Assembly (NCBI GenBank): GCA_017163975.1
Contig: JAFFSR010000264.1
Location: 7,740,001-7,804,000 of the forward strand
From: Anastatus disparis
Lineage: Eukaryota; Arthropoda; Insecta; Hymenoptera; Eupelmidae
Direction of reading: 5' to 3'
Length of the DNA stretch: 64,000 nt
In this document: positions 1 to 11,799 of the stretch, piece by piece
How the letters are laid out: every line of letters starts with the position of its first letter
Position numbering within the stretch: position 1 is the stretch's first letter
Notes under the pieces: generated by a model
Seen by the model: the letters and a program-made list of their open reading frames with translations, nothing else
Database searches by the model: none
What the model was told of the DNA's origin: nothing
Made by a program: the position numbers and the translations under genes

Positions 1-837
1 TACTTTCTAAAAAGTTAACAAAATAATAAGTAGAAAAAACCCAAATAAAGATATTCATCCGAAATTGTATAGTATTGCTAAACAATTTGTAATACACGGT
101 CCCTGTGGTATGCAAAATATAAATTGACCATGTATAGATGAAAATACGAAAAATTGCACTAAAAGCAGTTCCAAAAAATTAAATAATGTAACAGTATTTA
201 AATCCGATGGATATCCATTGTAGAAACGTCAAAATGATGGCATCAAAATAATTCCCAAAAATAAATTTACAGAAAGAGTTGCAGATAATGGATTTGTTGT
301 TCCATATAATCCTCATTTATTATTGAAATTGAATGTACACATAAACGTTAAAGTATGTTGCACTGGAAAGTGCATTGAATATTTATTCAAATATTTGTTG
401 TAAAAGTCATGATTGTGCATGCATTAAAATATGTGAAGTAAATGTTAATTTTTAACCAGGAAATAAAGACACTTTTTAAAATAACAATCGTGAAAATGTT
501 GAAAATGAATATGATGAAATCAAACAATACATAAATACACAATATTTATAACCACCCAAAGAAATGCACAGATTATGAGAATAACTTTTACATTTCATAT
601 CACTTACTATAAAACGACTAATTGTTCATGAAAAAAATCAACAAAATTTATTATTCAAAGAAGGAAAAGAAAAAATGATCATGCAGAAAAATGTAGAAAC
701 AATATCAACAGCATATTTTAAATTGAATCAAGAAGATTTAGAAGTGCGAAATTACTTGTATTGAGAAATACCAAATTTTTATACATTTGACAAAAAAACT
801 GAAAAAGTAGAATAAAAGAAAAAAAGAAACCAATACT
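1..837 (+). pseudogene. Helitron Rep/helicase, N-terminal part (decayed)
   Basis: Broken reading frames match the amino-terminal part of Helitron RepHel proteins, the rolling-circle replication initiator fused to a Pif1-type helicase. Recognisable pieces in order are GPCGMQN near 100, DGYPL and VVPYNPHLLLKLNVHINVK near 205-350, a YDEIKQYI block near 510-535, ERL-like IKRLIVHEKNQQN near 610-655, and a YFKLNQEDLEVRNYLY block near 715-765 followed by EIPNFYTFDKKT. Several in-frame stops and at least one frameshift separate them, so no protein is made. The gene enters from outside the window at the left edge. It is interrupted by a palindromic insertion at about 838-1491 and resumes after it. Confidence 0.8.
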
Positions 838-1491
838 TACGAGGAGTGTACCCAACCTTCGGGAAACAGATTTGGCTGAAACTGCAGAGTATGATTTTTT
901 TATGAAAAAAATGAACCCTTGTTTTTTTATTTTCTTTGAATAGGACCCATAGACGGTGATATAGACATTTTTTCGAAATTATAATAAAAAGGAGCATTTA
1001 TGAGATCTTGAATAACCAAACAATAAGACTCTTTTAAAAAAATTTATGAATAATAGAATAAAGTACAAATTAAATGCTTTAATTTAAGCTTTGTTGCATT
1101 AAAAAAGCTTCTGCAGCTCAAAAGTTACAGGCGATCAAAATAAGCTAATGGAATAGCGTAAAAAATTGATGATATGCTACACGCTAAAAATATTAACAAA
1201 TATGTAGTAATTTTGAATTGGGCACAGCTTTTGAACCACAGAAGCTTTTCTAGTGCAACAAAGCTTAAATTAAAGTATTTATTCTGTACTTTTTATTTTT
1301 CATACATTTTTTTAAAAGAGTCTTAGTTGTTTGGTTCCATTTATTATAAGTTCGAAAAAATGTCTATATCACCGTCTATAAGGCCCATTCAAATAAAAGA
1401 AAAAACATGGGCTCATTTTTTTTCATTGAAAAATTATATCCTGCAGTTTCAGTCAAATCCGTTTCCCGAAGGTCGGGTACTCTCTTTGTTA
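838..1491. mobile_element. Palindromic foldback/MITE inserted in the Helitron gene
   Basis: Two arms of roughly 350 bp are inverted copies of each other: the run from 841 (GAGGAGTGTACCCAACCTTC) reads backwards from about 1489. Shared internal landmarks include ATATAGACATTTTTTCGAA and TTTAAGCTTTGTTGCA. A short non-palindromic centre lies at about 1130-1200. The Helitron coding match stops at the left edge and resumes at the right edge (SRIYLMNLKDRERYF), which fixes it as an insertion. A clear target duplication is not seen; TTAC and TTAG flank it. It has no coding capacity. Confidence 0.75.
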
Positions 1492-3198
1492 GTAGAATTT
1501 ATTTGATGAATCTGAAAGATCGAGAACGTTATTTTATTAGATTATTACTTTTACATGTTGAAGGAGCAATTTCTTTCGAAGCTTTACATACTGCTGATAA
1601 TGTAATATATGGTTCATTTTATGAGACAGCTGAAGCTAAACAATTAATTAATGAAGATGAAAAATAAAATAGGTATTTGGAAGAAGCATTATTAACAGAA
1701 TTCCCTCATGCACTTTGTTAATTATTTGCTTTTATTTTCGTTTTCCATAATCTTATCAATGCATGAAATTTATATGAAAAATGTAAAGATATATCTTTAG
1801 TAACTTAGTTTTACCATGCTGAATACAAAAAAAACATGGGTGAAAGCCTTGCTTTAAATGTTATTAAAAAAAATTTACATATCAACGGATTTTCTTTAAG
1901 CGATTTTAATTTACCTAACATGAACACATACATAGAAGAAAATGATGAAACAATATTAAATGAAAATAAATTCTTCAAAAGAGAAACAAATACAAATATT
2001 CGACTCTACTCTAAAAAGTTTAAACAACCAAAGTAAAGAAAAATTTATTTTCATAGATGGACCAGGTGGAAGTGGAAAAAGTTATTTACTCAATATTTTA
2101 ATAGCTTATTTCAAATATCACAATATACGTTATTTATGTGTGGCTTGGACAGGTATCGCAGCTAATTCATTAGTCGATGGATAAACAGTGCACATTACAT
2201 TTAAACTACCGTTAAATATAACAGATTGTACAACATCTAATGTTAAGGCTAACTTTGCAGAAGACTAAAAATTAAAGGAAACACAAATAATATTTTGATA
2301 TGAAATATCCATGACTTCTAAATGTGCTTTTGAGGCAGTTCATCGTCTTTTTTAAGATTTATGCGATGTAAATTAACCTTTAAGTGATAAAACTGTAATT
2401 ATATAAAGGGGATTTCAGGTAAACATTACCGATTGCTCGACATGGAAGTTGTATGAACATTATTAAAAATTTGGTTAAGTTTAGTTTATTATAGCAAAAT
2501 TTTATGCGTACAACGGTTAGTGAAAATAACAATACAAATCTAACGGAGAAAGTTGTTTTGGCTCCTAAAAATAATGATGTTATTCAAATCAGTAACGATG
2601 TTCTAAATACAAGGAGACTATGTTTAATATTTAAATATTGATACAGCCGAAGATGATAATAAAGAAAATTTAGATATTATTTTACGTACAGAATTTTAAA
2701 ATAAATCAATTCCTAATGAGCTCCAACCACATAAATTACATTTTAAAGTAGGGGATATCATAATTCTTTTAAGGAATTTGAATGTTGATGGGGGTCTTTA
2801 TAACAGAACAAGGTTAATATTAAAAAAATTGCTTTAATATTCTATCCAAGCGGAATCGGAAAGTTGTAAAAACAAAGATAAATTAATTTTTATTCCAATA
2901 ATAAGTTCATCTCTATCTAAGAAAGAAATTCCTTTTAATTTGCAACAAAAACAGTTTCTTATAAGATAAGATTTTGCAATGACTATTAATAAATCCCAAG
3001 GGCAATCTTAGGAAGGAGTTGGTGTTTATTTGCCGTCACCAGTTTTCAGTCATGGACAGTTATATGTTGTTCTTTAAAGGACAAAATATAAAAATAATTT
3101 AAAATTATTCGAGGCAACAACGCTATTGTCAACGGAAGAATTAAAAATGATCAAAACACAAGTTATACAAAAAGCATCGTTTATAAAAAGATATAAAT
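1492..3198 (+). pseudogene. Helitron helicase, C-terminal part (decayed)
   Basis: This continues the Helitron RepHel gene. Visible in order are LKDRERYFIRLLLLHVEGA at about 1510-1570, the Walker A loop of the Pif1/RecD-type helicase (GPGGSGKSYLL, about 2059-2091), AWTGIAANSL (about 2142), a YEISMTSKCAFEAVHRLF block at 2300-2350 that corresponds to the Walker B region, and the terminal FAMTINKSQGQS plus VYLPSPVFSHGQLYVVL block at 2975-3075. The frame ends at a stop near 3198. Several stop codons (for example in the DEISM region and before SQGQS) and frameshifts show it is dead. The family unwinds and transfers DNA strands during rolling-circle transposition. No convincing Helitron 3' hairpin end was located downstream. 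Confidence 0.85.
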
Positions 3199-4193
3199 AA
3201 AAATATATTTATGTGTTTGTGAAATCGTTGAGTCCAAATCCATGATCATAAATATAATATTCACCTAAATATATATCAACTTACGTTATCATAATTAATA
3301 TTTGAATACGTTGTTGAATCGGCTAAATATGCATATGGAGATGCACTGTTGAATCGGCTGCATATGGGGATGCGCTGTTTAATCAGCTGCTTATAAATGA
3401 ATTTGCAATTCAAATTAAAATATATTTCAAGACATAGTGAATATTATGCAAATAAGCGTATGGAACGGAGAAAACATTGAAAAATTCGCTCCCTTGATGA
3501 ATCCTATTAAAAATAACATGCTTGGATGGAGGCTTTGTTAAATATAATCGCAAAAGTAATGTAAATATAAAATCACGAGTAAATGTATATAAATTACGTA
3601 CTCACAATAAATTGTGAGTACCTACACATAAAAATGTGAGTAAAAAAAATTAAGAGGAAGCGAGATAGAGCGAGGAAGAGCGCGTGACAGACTTATACTT
3701 AGACAATATTTTATTTACCTGTAGGGCTAAGCCCCGTGTAGCTTGAAAATTTTAATACAATGTTAAAATAAAACATAATAGCAAGTAATACAATTGAAAA
3801 ATTTAAGCTAAGAAAAAAATGTAGTTCCAAGCAAGCGAAGATAATTAAAGTTAAGTTAATTACAGCTGAAAAATTGCATTGGAAAATGGACTATAAGATA
3901 CAATAGTAATTGAGTACTGCATGAATTAAAGATAAGATTTTAAATAAGCTAGTTGCGCGTAAGATTCTGGGTAACCCAGGGTAAGCTCACTACGGAGCCA
4001 CTACCTCCCTACGCCAACTCTGCCGATCCTCACCCATAAGTTGGTCAAATTTGTGCATTTTGAATTAAGGGACTAAGCCCATATAAAAAACTAGAGAGGT
4101 CACGCGGATGGCACTTGCTTCTAGTAGTTTTGTTGTAAGTAGCTTGGTTTATAAAAGAGTTTTAAAGCGCACTTGTATGCAGACAGATTAGAA
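3199..4193. other. Non-coding AT-rich stretch with small repeats
   Basis: No supported gene. It holds a short tandem repeat at about 3312-3395 (unit near TGTTGAATCGGCT with CATATGG, spacing 35 then 29 bp). It also holds an 11-bp perfect stem at 3599-3622 (GTACTCACAAT, then its complement), and a palindromic CTGGGTAACCCAG at about 3976. Confidence 0.6.
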
Positions 4194-4805
4194 CTCTAAG
4201 AAGTCTTTGAGAAGGAGGAGAGCAAGAAAGTAAAGGAGAGTGGGAGCAAAAGAGAGCGAGAAAAAACGGGAGACAGAGAGAGAGAGAGAGAGAGAGAAAG
4301 CAAGGGAGGGCGAGAGAGGGCGAAAAAGAGCAAGACAGAACGAGGGATAACAAAGGAGATCGGGATAGAGCGAGGAAAAGCGAAAGAAAACGAGGAAAAG
4401 TGAGAGAGAGATCAAGAGAGATTAAGAGAGAGCGAAGAAAAGCGAAAGAAAATAAGTAGGAGCGACGGAGAACCAAAGAGAGTGAAAGAGAGCAAGAGAA
4501 AGCGAAATAGAGCAAGAAAGAGCAAAAGAAAGCGAGAGAGAGAAGGCGAGAGGGAGCGAGGGAGAGGGAGAGAGAGCGAAAGGGGGCAAGAGAGAACGAG
4601 TCAGTGCAAGAGAGCGTGGGAGAGTGATAGAGGGGGAGAGAAAGCGAGCGAGAGCGAGAAACAAAGAAAGGAAAAGAAAGAGATAGGAGAAAGGATGATG
4701 AAGGGGAGAAAAGGAAGATGGAGGGGTGAACAAAAAAGGAAAAGAGCAAAGATGGAAGGAGAGAGAAAGATAGTGGGAATAATAATAGTGGGATGGATAA
4801 TTTGA
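4194..4805. repeat. GA-rich low-complexity tract
   Basis: About 600 bp of imperfect GAGA/GAGC/GAAA repeats on the plus strand. Long open frames on both strands here (Lys/Arg/Glu-rich or Ser/Leu-rich) come only from the purine/pyrimidine bias and should not be taken as genes. Confidence 0.9.
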
Positions 4806-5039
4806 AAGAGCGAGAATCGCAGATATTAAGGCCCAAATAAGGCCAAAAAAAGTTTATTAATAAGAAGTACCAATTACATAGGATGCAATAAAAAATTGCT
4901 ACTTTTATTACATAAAAATTATGCACATTTGAAAAATCGCGCTGATTGGGAGAACTGGAAAAAGAGGTGGTTTTACTTTAATATAATATAGAATTATTAT
5001 ATTTTCTTTTTTTTTTTTTAAATATATATATGAATATTG

Positions 5040-5360
5040 TCCTCTATATAATTCACTTCTTAATATGAGGATATCAGAGTGGTCTAACCCGGTACCTGTT
5101 TAACGCATCACATTCGGCTAGATCATCTGACACACCATACCGAAAACTTTGACTATCGATGGATGGTTAGCCACTTCTGTGATCAACAATTAACCAATAT
5201 CCAATGAGGTCGGATTTGTAAGAGTCATTATATAAATGGCACGTACACCAATTTTCTTACGGAAAAAATGTCAGAGGTACCTGGCCGGGATTCGAATCCA
5301 TGCTCTCCAATATAAAAAGCAAGAGCATTATTTGTTAGATTACCGCTCTCCTCTTGCCAT
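5040..5360 (-). repeat. tRNA-derived SINE-like element
   Basis: On the minus strand, 5358 to 5282 looks like a tRNA with a long variable arm (Ser/Leu type). It has an A-box-like GAGAGCGGTAATCTAAC, a variable region rich in T, then a B box (GGATTCGAATCCC, plus coordinates 5287-5299). About 240 bp of unrelated sequence follows down to an AT-rich tail near 5040. The combination of a tRNA-like head, a body and an AT-rich tail is the layout of a SINE. The stems are too degenerate for a working tRNA. Confidence 0.5.
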
Positions 5361-5619
5361 CGCACTTTCCTTATTATATTATATTATTGAGTCTACATTT
5401 GAGTTTTGATGATGAGTAAAATGAATTCTTAGTCATCTGATAAAATTAAACCATTAAAAATTGAATTTTCGTCGCACTTCGCGAACTGTAAATTATTTAG
5501 TTAAATAAATATCTTTTGCCTATAATTTTCAAAATTTGTCGATTGGAACAACAATTCAAAATGATTAATCCTATTATTCAATGATGAGATTCGAATATCA
5601 TAGATGAGTATTCACTGGG

Positions 5620-5830
5620 CATGGGATTATTTTCGAATTTTTCGGCTATTCGAATTATTCGAATAAACGATTAGTACTATCCGTGATGAAATAATCTAAA
5701 TAATCGAATAATATTCGAATAATTTTCAACTATTCGAAAAATTCATATCTGTGTGTAAGTGTGTGTGGAGGGTGGAGGTATTATTATTCGAATAAAAAAT
5801 TCGAATAATCGATGTGCACAGAGTAATCGT
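5620..5830. repeat. TTCGAATAATTCGAAT palindromic simple repeat
   Basis: A dense cluster of self-complementary TTCGAA and AATTCGAATAAT words. The short open frames that begin nearby (to about 6015) have no recognisable content. Confidence 0.7.
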
Positions 5831-6202
5831 CCATGCCTTGTATGGTGCTGTATTGGTCGCAGCAGTTTGCATCGACCGCATCACGCATTAACTTTTACAC
5901 TGGCGCGCAGTGCCATCGACGCCACAAACTTCTTTCTGTGTGGGTTTGCTACGATTTATTTCTCCTTTACTTTTACTCTTCAAATCCACGTTTAAGTTTT
6001 TTAACGCGTGCGTAATAACTGAACAACACCTCCTATGTATTAAATCGTCAAGCACAAAGAAAAAAAACAGAAATTTTCAAATCTAAATAAATTTTTTTTT
6101 GTGGTCACTTACTGGCTACATTAAGTACTTAATTACGCACTTTTTAATTATGGTCTTGTGATACTCTTTCTCGCGCACTCTCGAATTAATGAATAAATAT
6201 TT

Positions 6203-6445
6203 TGTTGAAAATATACACACTCATACTAGGTGTCGCCACCTATTGAGAATATTTTAGTAGACAGTTGAAGAGAATCAAGTTGCGTCTCGTCGTCGTTCAG
6301 TTCAGTTCAAGTCCGTCTGTTAAAGTCAGAGCTTGTATTTCATTATTGTATAGAGAGATCATTTAATTAAGTTATTCTTATATTGATTAAATAAATACTT
6401 TTCATTTAATAAAAATTGTGCTTTGCTTTTATTAATTATTTAACA
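6203..6445 (+). repeat. Copia 5' LTR
   Basis: 243 bp, begins TGTTGAAAAT and ends TTATTTAACA. It appears identical to the copy at 13302-13544. The LTR would supply promoter and polyadenylation functions. Confidence 0.95.
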
Positions 6446-6460
6446 GGTTATGAGCCCAGA
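6446..6460 (+). promoter_or_regulatory. Copia primer binding site
   Basis: GGTTATGAGCCCAGA directly follows the LTR. Copia elements are known to prime reverse transcription with a half initiator tRNA-Met by pairing to its anticodon arm. This sequence resembles that site (GGTTATGGGCCCAG) with one change. Confidence 0.75.
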
Positions 6461-6583
6461 GTGCTTTTAACTGCGCGTTTTATTTAATAAAATTGAGAAA
6501 GAGGTTTGTGTGGTTTGGAGCGTGCGTCAGTCTGTTTGGTGAATTGTTTTATTGTTCTTTATCTCCTGGTGGAAGCGTCAGAG

Positions 6584-6703
6584 ATGGCGAGTCAAGGAAC
6601 AAATGAAAAAAAAAGACAGAGCGAAGGACAGCAGAGGGAGAAAAAGGAGTTGACTCCGGGTAAGAATTTTACTTTATTCTCTCTCAATTCTATAAGACAG
6701 TAA
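6584..6703 (+). CDS. Possible short gag leader exon
   Basis: A short frame starts at ATG 6584 (MASQGTNEKK) and is hydrophilic. It contains a GGTAAG at 6659-6664 that looks like a splice donor, so the frame may be a 5' exon joined to gag downstream, as copia transcripts are known to be spliced. This is inference: the acceptor was not identified and the peptide has no recognised domain. Confidence 0.3.
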   Translation: MASQGTNEKKRQSEGQQREKKELTPGKNFTLFSLNSIRQ

Positions 6704-8077
6704 TGGCGTCGCAAGCACGCTTATAGAAAGAAAGAAAAGGACAAAGAATAGATAGCGTCGTGCGCTAGTCTATAGAGAGACAGAGTGAGAGAGAAATAAA
6801 ATAAGTCGCCATGTTGGGTGAAATGACATAATGTGTATCAGTATGACAGATTTATGCGTGCATAAGAAAATTTTGTATGCTTTGTATGTGTGTATGTATG
6901 TATATAGAATGAGAGAAGAGACCATGCACGCACAAAATAAAATTGATAGACTAAATAAACGACAACACGTAGTGAAAAAGGTTTTTTTTACGTATGAACG
7001 TATTATGTGTGTGTATATATATATGTGTGTGTATATATATATATATGTGTGTGTATATATATATGTATGTATAGTGAATGCACGCCAGGGATCTGAACAT
7101 ATTTATGACGGTATAGACGGAAATAAATGAGAACCGGTTAAAAACTAATATTTGCAAAAAGTGCCGCTTGGATTTGGTTAAATTTCGCTATGATTAAAAA
7201 TAAATGTAAAAACGGACGCGTTTTTATGTTGAAATACTAAGTATGATTGCTGAAGGAAGAAAGGCATTGGCCTGACTTCTAAAAATTGAAAGATAATAAT
7301 GTACACAAACATGGCGGCCGTAGGCCCAAGTCGAGTTGATGAAAAGACATCGACGCCGTGTACAATAAAAAGACCGTGAAGACGTGCGCGCGCAATTAGA
7401 AAAAGACAGAAAGACGGTGACTGCTAAAAGGCGAGAATAAACTCGCAGATATATACGTATACATATGTACGTATAACATGGTTATAGCATAATGAAAAGA
7501 GACAGTATATAAGTGTGATCGTATATGTAAGCGTGCGCGTCGTTGCAATAAAAATGACAGATTAAGAAAGAGACAGAATTAGTGAAGCGAAACAAACTAA
7601 ATCAAAGCGGACAAAAATAAAGTTTACGTAAATGTATACAAAAGACCGATTAAAAAAAAAAAAGGCAGAAAAGAACGACTTTAAGAAAAATATATTTAAG
7701 AATATTTAATTAATTGAAATTATCATTATACAGAGGAAAGAAGTTTATTGCAACTTCACAAAACATCCTCATGAGAATATGTATATGACAGTTGTTAAAG
7801 GCAGCATTGTATTCAAAATTATGACAAATTGAATACAAATTAGATAATGAATAATGATTATTTCAAATTAAAAATTTTATTTTATTAAGCTTGAACGTAC
7901 GTATATAAAAATATTTTTTAATAAATATATCCATGGTTTTAAAAATAATATTGATCGATCATAGTTGCTGCTTTCACATACATAATAATACTTGTGTTCA
8001 GTATATTGTATATGGGAATAATAGCACATATGTATAATTATAAATATAAAAATATACATAAATAACTGGCAAATTTG

Positions 8078-8310
8078 ATTGATTTAACATTGCTTGTGTT
8101 CGGCATGTAAGATTGATTCTCTTAAATTGTCATAAATATGAATGACCTAATATTGCTTGTGTTCGGCATACTAGGTTGATTCACTTTATTTTGATAGATA
8201 TATTGAGCTTGAAGGGCTTGTGTTCGGTCTATTAAGCTCATAATATATATATATATATAATTAACTCTAACGTAAATTTTCTAGTTTTGCTCGTGTTCGG
8301 CAAAATTATA
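8078..8310 (+). ncRNA. Four tandem stem-loops with a conserved 9-nt loop in the copia leader
   Basis: Four hairpins present almost the same loop. TTGTGTTCG occurs at 8094-8102, 8157-8165 and 8218-8226, and TCGTGTTCG at 8291-8299. Each loop is closed by TGC/GCA, or in the third by GGC/GTC. The outer stems differ in sequence but still pair. The second runs through 8140-8182 with ACCTA against TAGGT. The third pairs GAGCTT with AAGCTC (8205-8210 and 8234-8239). The fourth pairs TTTTGC with GCAAAA. The first two share an unpaired T three pairs above the loop. Changing stems with a fixed loop suggest selection on RNA structure. A role in Gag binding, dimerisation or packaging is inference. Confidence 0.7.
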
Positions 8311-8475
8311 TGAATTTTATTTATATTGGTTTACTATTCCTTTATAGTTGACAAGTACGTTATGAGTAAAGATTTTGACCTGGTGATAAGGACAGTCACA
8401 GAGATGAAGACAGAGTGAAGACAGATTATATATGCCCTATTGTACGACAGGTGGCCACACTATGACTGATAAGAA

Positions 8476-9480
8476 AGAGAGAAAAGACAGAATTAACGAC
8501 AGCAATGAGACTGAGAAGACGGAGGGGCTATATAACGAGACAGAACAGAAAGTAGAATAAAGTGACGGTTTTGAAGACGGCTCTGTGAAAACTGTAGTTA
8601 AAGTAACTGCAGGAGGTCAAATAGCGACAGATAAGGAAAGACAAAAACAAATCAAAGGTTTGACAGCAAAATTGAATGATGTATTGGAAAAATAAGTATA
8701 CGACGGAAAATACAGATGAAAATAAGAACGAAGACGGAGCTAAAGACAGAGAAGAGCGTATGGGATTACAATACGATTGAAACGACAGAAATAAAGATAG
8801 AGACAGAAAACAGAATGAATGAAATGACTGAATCAAAATTGTCAGGTAAAGTCAAATAAAAAGTTTAAAAAAAAAAAAAAAAATTTATAAATAAATATTT
8901 CGTTGTTTTGTCAATAAAATAGAAAAATTATGACAGAAAATTTGACGATAAGAGTAAGATTTTTAAGCATGATTATTATAATGAAAATTTTGATTTAGAC
9001 CTATCTGACAAATTGGACAAGGTAATGGATAAGCTTAATTCAGTTAAGACAGAAATGGCAAAGAACAAGAGAGACAAAGAAAAGAGAAGAATAGAGCAAA
9101 AAAAAAAAAAAAACGCTTTGATGACTTTGATGATAAAGGAGGGAAGCGCCACGCGGGTCTTTGGCAGCCAGGCTCTGGATTCGATGAGGCAGGAATTTGA
9201 ACAGGAAAGGAGAATGACTACAGGTAATTAGGCAGAAAGGACAGATAAATCCAAAGACAGCAAAACGACATATAAGGTAAACAATGATTTTGAAAATTAT
9301 ACACTTAATGCAAAAGGTTTCGGGAACTTGACAGAACACTTGGACGAACTCTTAGGACCAGTAAATAAACTGAAAATATTGCGTTTAATCCAAATAAAAG
9401 TTGATGAAAGACTTAATAAAGAAAACGACAGTATTTTAGACGTTTTTAAACAGTTGACAGAAATTATCAAAACTTGACTG
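8476..9480 (+). pseudogene. Copia gag amino-terminal region (decayed, unassigned)
   Basis: Broken hydrophilic, coiled-coil-like reading frames lie between the leader hairpins and the recognisable gag core. Segments include MTDKKERKDRINDS from 8476, a VTAGGQIATDKERQKQIKGL block at about 8607-8665, and an open frame at 9013-9231 rich in Lys/Arg/Glu. A LDELLGPVNKLKILRLIQIK block follows at about 9342-9400. Stops interrupt all of them. I do not recognise a specific domain. Position before the capsid-like region suggests a gag amino-terminal extension. The stretch is unusually rich in the pentamer GACAG. Confidence 0.45.
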
Positions 9481-9639
9481 ACTGAAAAAGACGGACCAGT
9501 AAAAAGCTATTATATTTATAATTATATTTAATTAATTTTAACGACTCAATTTAAATTTGAGAACTTTGGATTATTTTGTCTGAATTAAGTTCACTGGACT
9601 TATTGTATGTTGTAGATAGTACTATTGTAGCAAATGAAA

Positions 9640-10730
9640 GTTCGTGATATTTTAATAAATAGTATAGATAAAGACTATCATGTTAGACTTATGGAAATTA
9701 AAGATTCAGTTGAATTGTTGAATAGAGTTTAAAGAAATTAAATTAAGTGAGAAAAATGTAACTCCATCTAGTATAAAGAAAATTATACAACATACAGTAT
9801 AATTCAGCGAAAGAAAAGGCAGTTAATTTTATAGACAGATTTGAAGAAATAGTAAGAAGTAATAATAACATGCCAAAAGTTAAATCGTTGCCTGAAGAAG
9901 ACGAAAGAGATTTCTTTTATAATGCTATCATAAGCAAAGTACATCAAGTAGAAGGAATATATTTTATGACAGAAATTGTAATGGTGAAAGGGTTATCTTA
10001 TGATAAACTAAAGTTACTTATTATACAGGTTGAAAGACATCAAACGACAGCTATGACGGCCATATGAAAGGCGATACAGAAAGTGCGATGTTTTGAATGC
10101 GACAGCTATGGAAACTGTGCCAGTGACTGCCCACGACAGGTAAATAGCGTAAAGAAGTGTTTCTTTTGTCAGAGATTTACTCGTGACCATGTGATCTCAA
10201 CATGTCCAAAGCGTCAGGGACACTCGAGACAGAAAGACAGAAAAAGGTATGAATCAAAATATTATAATAATAAAAGTAAAGAAAGTACAGGTCGGACAAC
10301 ATTCACAAGTAAGATAGCTAATCTAATTAAGAATGTCAATCGAAAACGAGCAAAATCTGTCAATAAAAGGAGACAAGAAAATTATGTAGAATATAACAGA
10401 GGAAAATATCAAATAGGAGGCAGTTTTAACCAATTAGAATCTAGAAACAAGAAGACTAATGAACCGAGTGCTGACAGTGGTGCGACAGAACGTTTGACAA
10501 ATTCAAAGTTGATTTTCAGGATATTTATTGAACAACTAGACAGAATCCAATGCGCAAATAAAGACTGCAGCCTAAATCTTAAATCTAAGAAAGAAGGAAG
10601 CGTGCAAACAAATACGACTGATGGAAAATTTATTATTTTAGACAGAGTAATCTGCATGGAAAACTTAAATGAAGATTTTTCATCCTTACCAATATATAAT
10701 CAGCAATATTGGTTGATTGAATTTGAATGA
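9640..10730 (+). pseudogene. gag-PR: Copia Gag (zinc knuckles) and aspartic protease
   Basis: A capsid-like segment (IDRFEEIVRSNNNMPKVKSL, then PEEDERDFFYNAI) starts near 9830 and stops at 10065. A separate 215-codon open frame (10083-10730) carries a CCHC-like knuckle, CFECDSYGNCASDCP, in which the expected His is Asn. A second Cys/His cluster, CFFCQRFTRDHVISTCP, follows. Further on is the protease active site DSGATERLTNSK (about 10471), close to the copia-type DSGATEHLTN. Together these are the nucleocapsid that binds the RNA genome and the protease that matures the polyprotein. The frame is intact over this stretch but separated by stops from the capsid and from downstream pol. Confidence 0.8.
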
Positions 10731-10980
10731 GATGCGACAGAAAATAATTTAAAACAAAGACAGGTTCTAGTATATGTAACGACAAGTAGAATGAACGAAG
10801 AACAGAATATTGAAGAAAATAATCAATTTAATAAAAAGAAAAAAACTCAGACAGTCAAAGAAGAAAAATATTTAGATTGCAGACAGAAATATTTATAAAT
10901 CACATCAGATTAAAGTCAGTGAAGAATCTCAATGTGAGATTGAAAATACAAAAGCGACGGAGAAAATAAATACAAACAAC

Positions 10981-11214
10981 TACGCTATGTTGTGGCATTT
11001 TCGAATGGGTCATGCATCAGTTGATTATTTAAGAAAATTACAATTAAAATTTCCTAATATCAAAACTTTAAAACAGGCTGTATTTGATGATACGTTGAAA
11101 GACTGTGAAGTGTGTATGATTGCAAAGTTTAACAAATTGCCATTTAAGACAGTCAAGCATAGAACAATTGAACCTTTGCAAATAATGAATTCAGACACAA
11201 TGGGTTTTATGTAA
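10981..11214 (+). pseudogene. Copia GAG-pre-integrase zinc domain
   Basis: MLWHFRMGHASVDYLRKLQ, then CEVCMIAKFNKLPF, is the HHCC zinc domain that precedes integrase in copia polyproteins. The frame stops at 11214. Beyond it the integrase catalytic core cannot be found. A short degenerate stretch (11240-11570) with repeated GGAGGGAGAGAAA words takes its place, so the element seems to have lost the enzyme that inserts its DNA. Confidence 0.8.
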
Positions 11215-11799
11215 ACTATAAGAAAGCAGAGATGTACGATTCAACGAAAAATTCGTCTACAAGGACAGATATGCAACAACTGATATACAAGACTGGAAAC
11301 AAATTGATGAAAAGATTCATGGTTTGTGAATTTTGTATTAGAAGACAGAGAAAATGAAACACGAATACAAAAACCGGAGGGAGAGAAAGTCAAAAGACCA
11401 GTTAGACGACCAAGAAACGAAAATAATAAGACTGATAAAAAGTAACAAGGATTGGAGGGAGAGAAAATAAAAAAAATTAGTAGGACAATCGACAAAAGTT
11501 AAGAAAAATAGTGAATATGAAGTGCAAGAATCGGAGGGAGAGAAAACAAAACGACAGATTGAATTATAAATGGAAACACAAACAAGTACAGAAAATAAGA
11601 TAAATGAAGAAACTTATGTTTTATTAGCAGAAATAAATAATGACTTGAGTACACACTTGGAAGCCATGAAGTCAAAAAGATATAAAAATAAAAAAAAAAA
11701 AAAAAAAAAAAAAATGGACCAATACTATTATTAAAGAATTAAAATGTATGTATAAGAATAATGTATGAAAATAAGTTGACAGATCAATTGTAATGAATG

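Noticed and set aside
3700..3745. Helitron 3' end hairpin (GGGCTAAGCCCC) downstream of the helicase remnant
   Set aside because: There is a short palindrome but no CTRR terminus at the right spacing, so the Helitron end was not called.
4162..4926. Long open frames on both strands in the GA-rich tract
   Set aside because: Composition is pure Arg/Glu/Lys or Ser/Leu from a purine/pyrimidine repeat; no domains, and frames overlap on both strands.
8078..8310. CRISPR-like array (regular repeats with spacers) in the copia leader
   Set aside because: The conserved unit is only a hairpin loop, stems vary, and the context is a eukaryotic retrotransposon.
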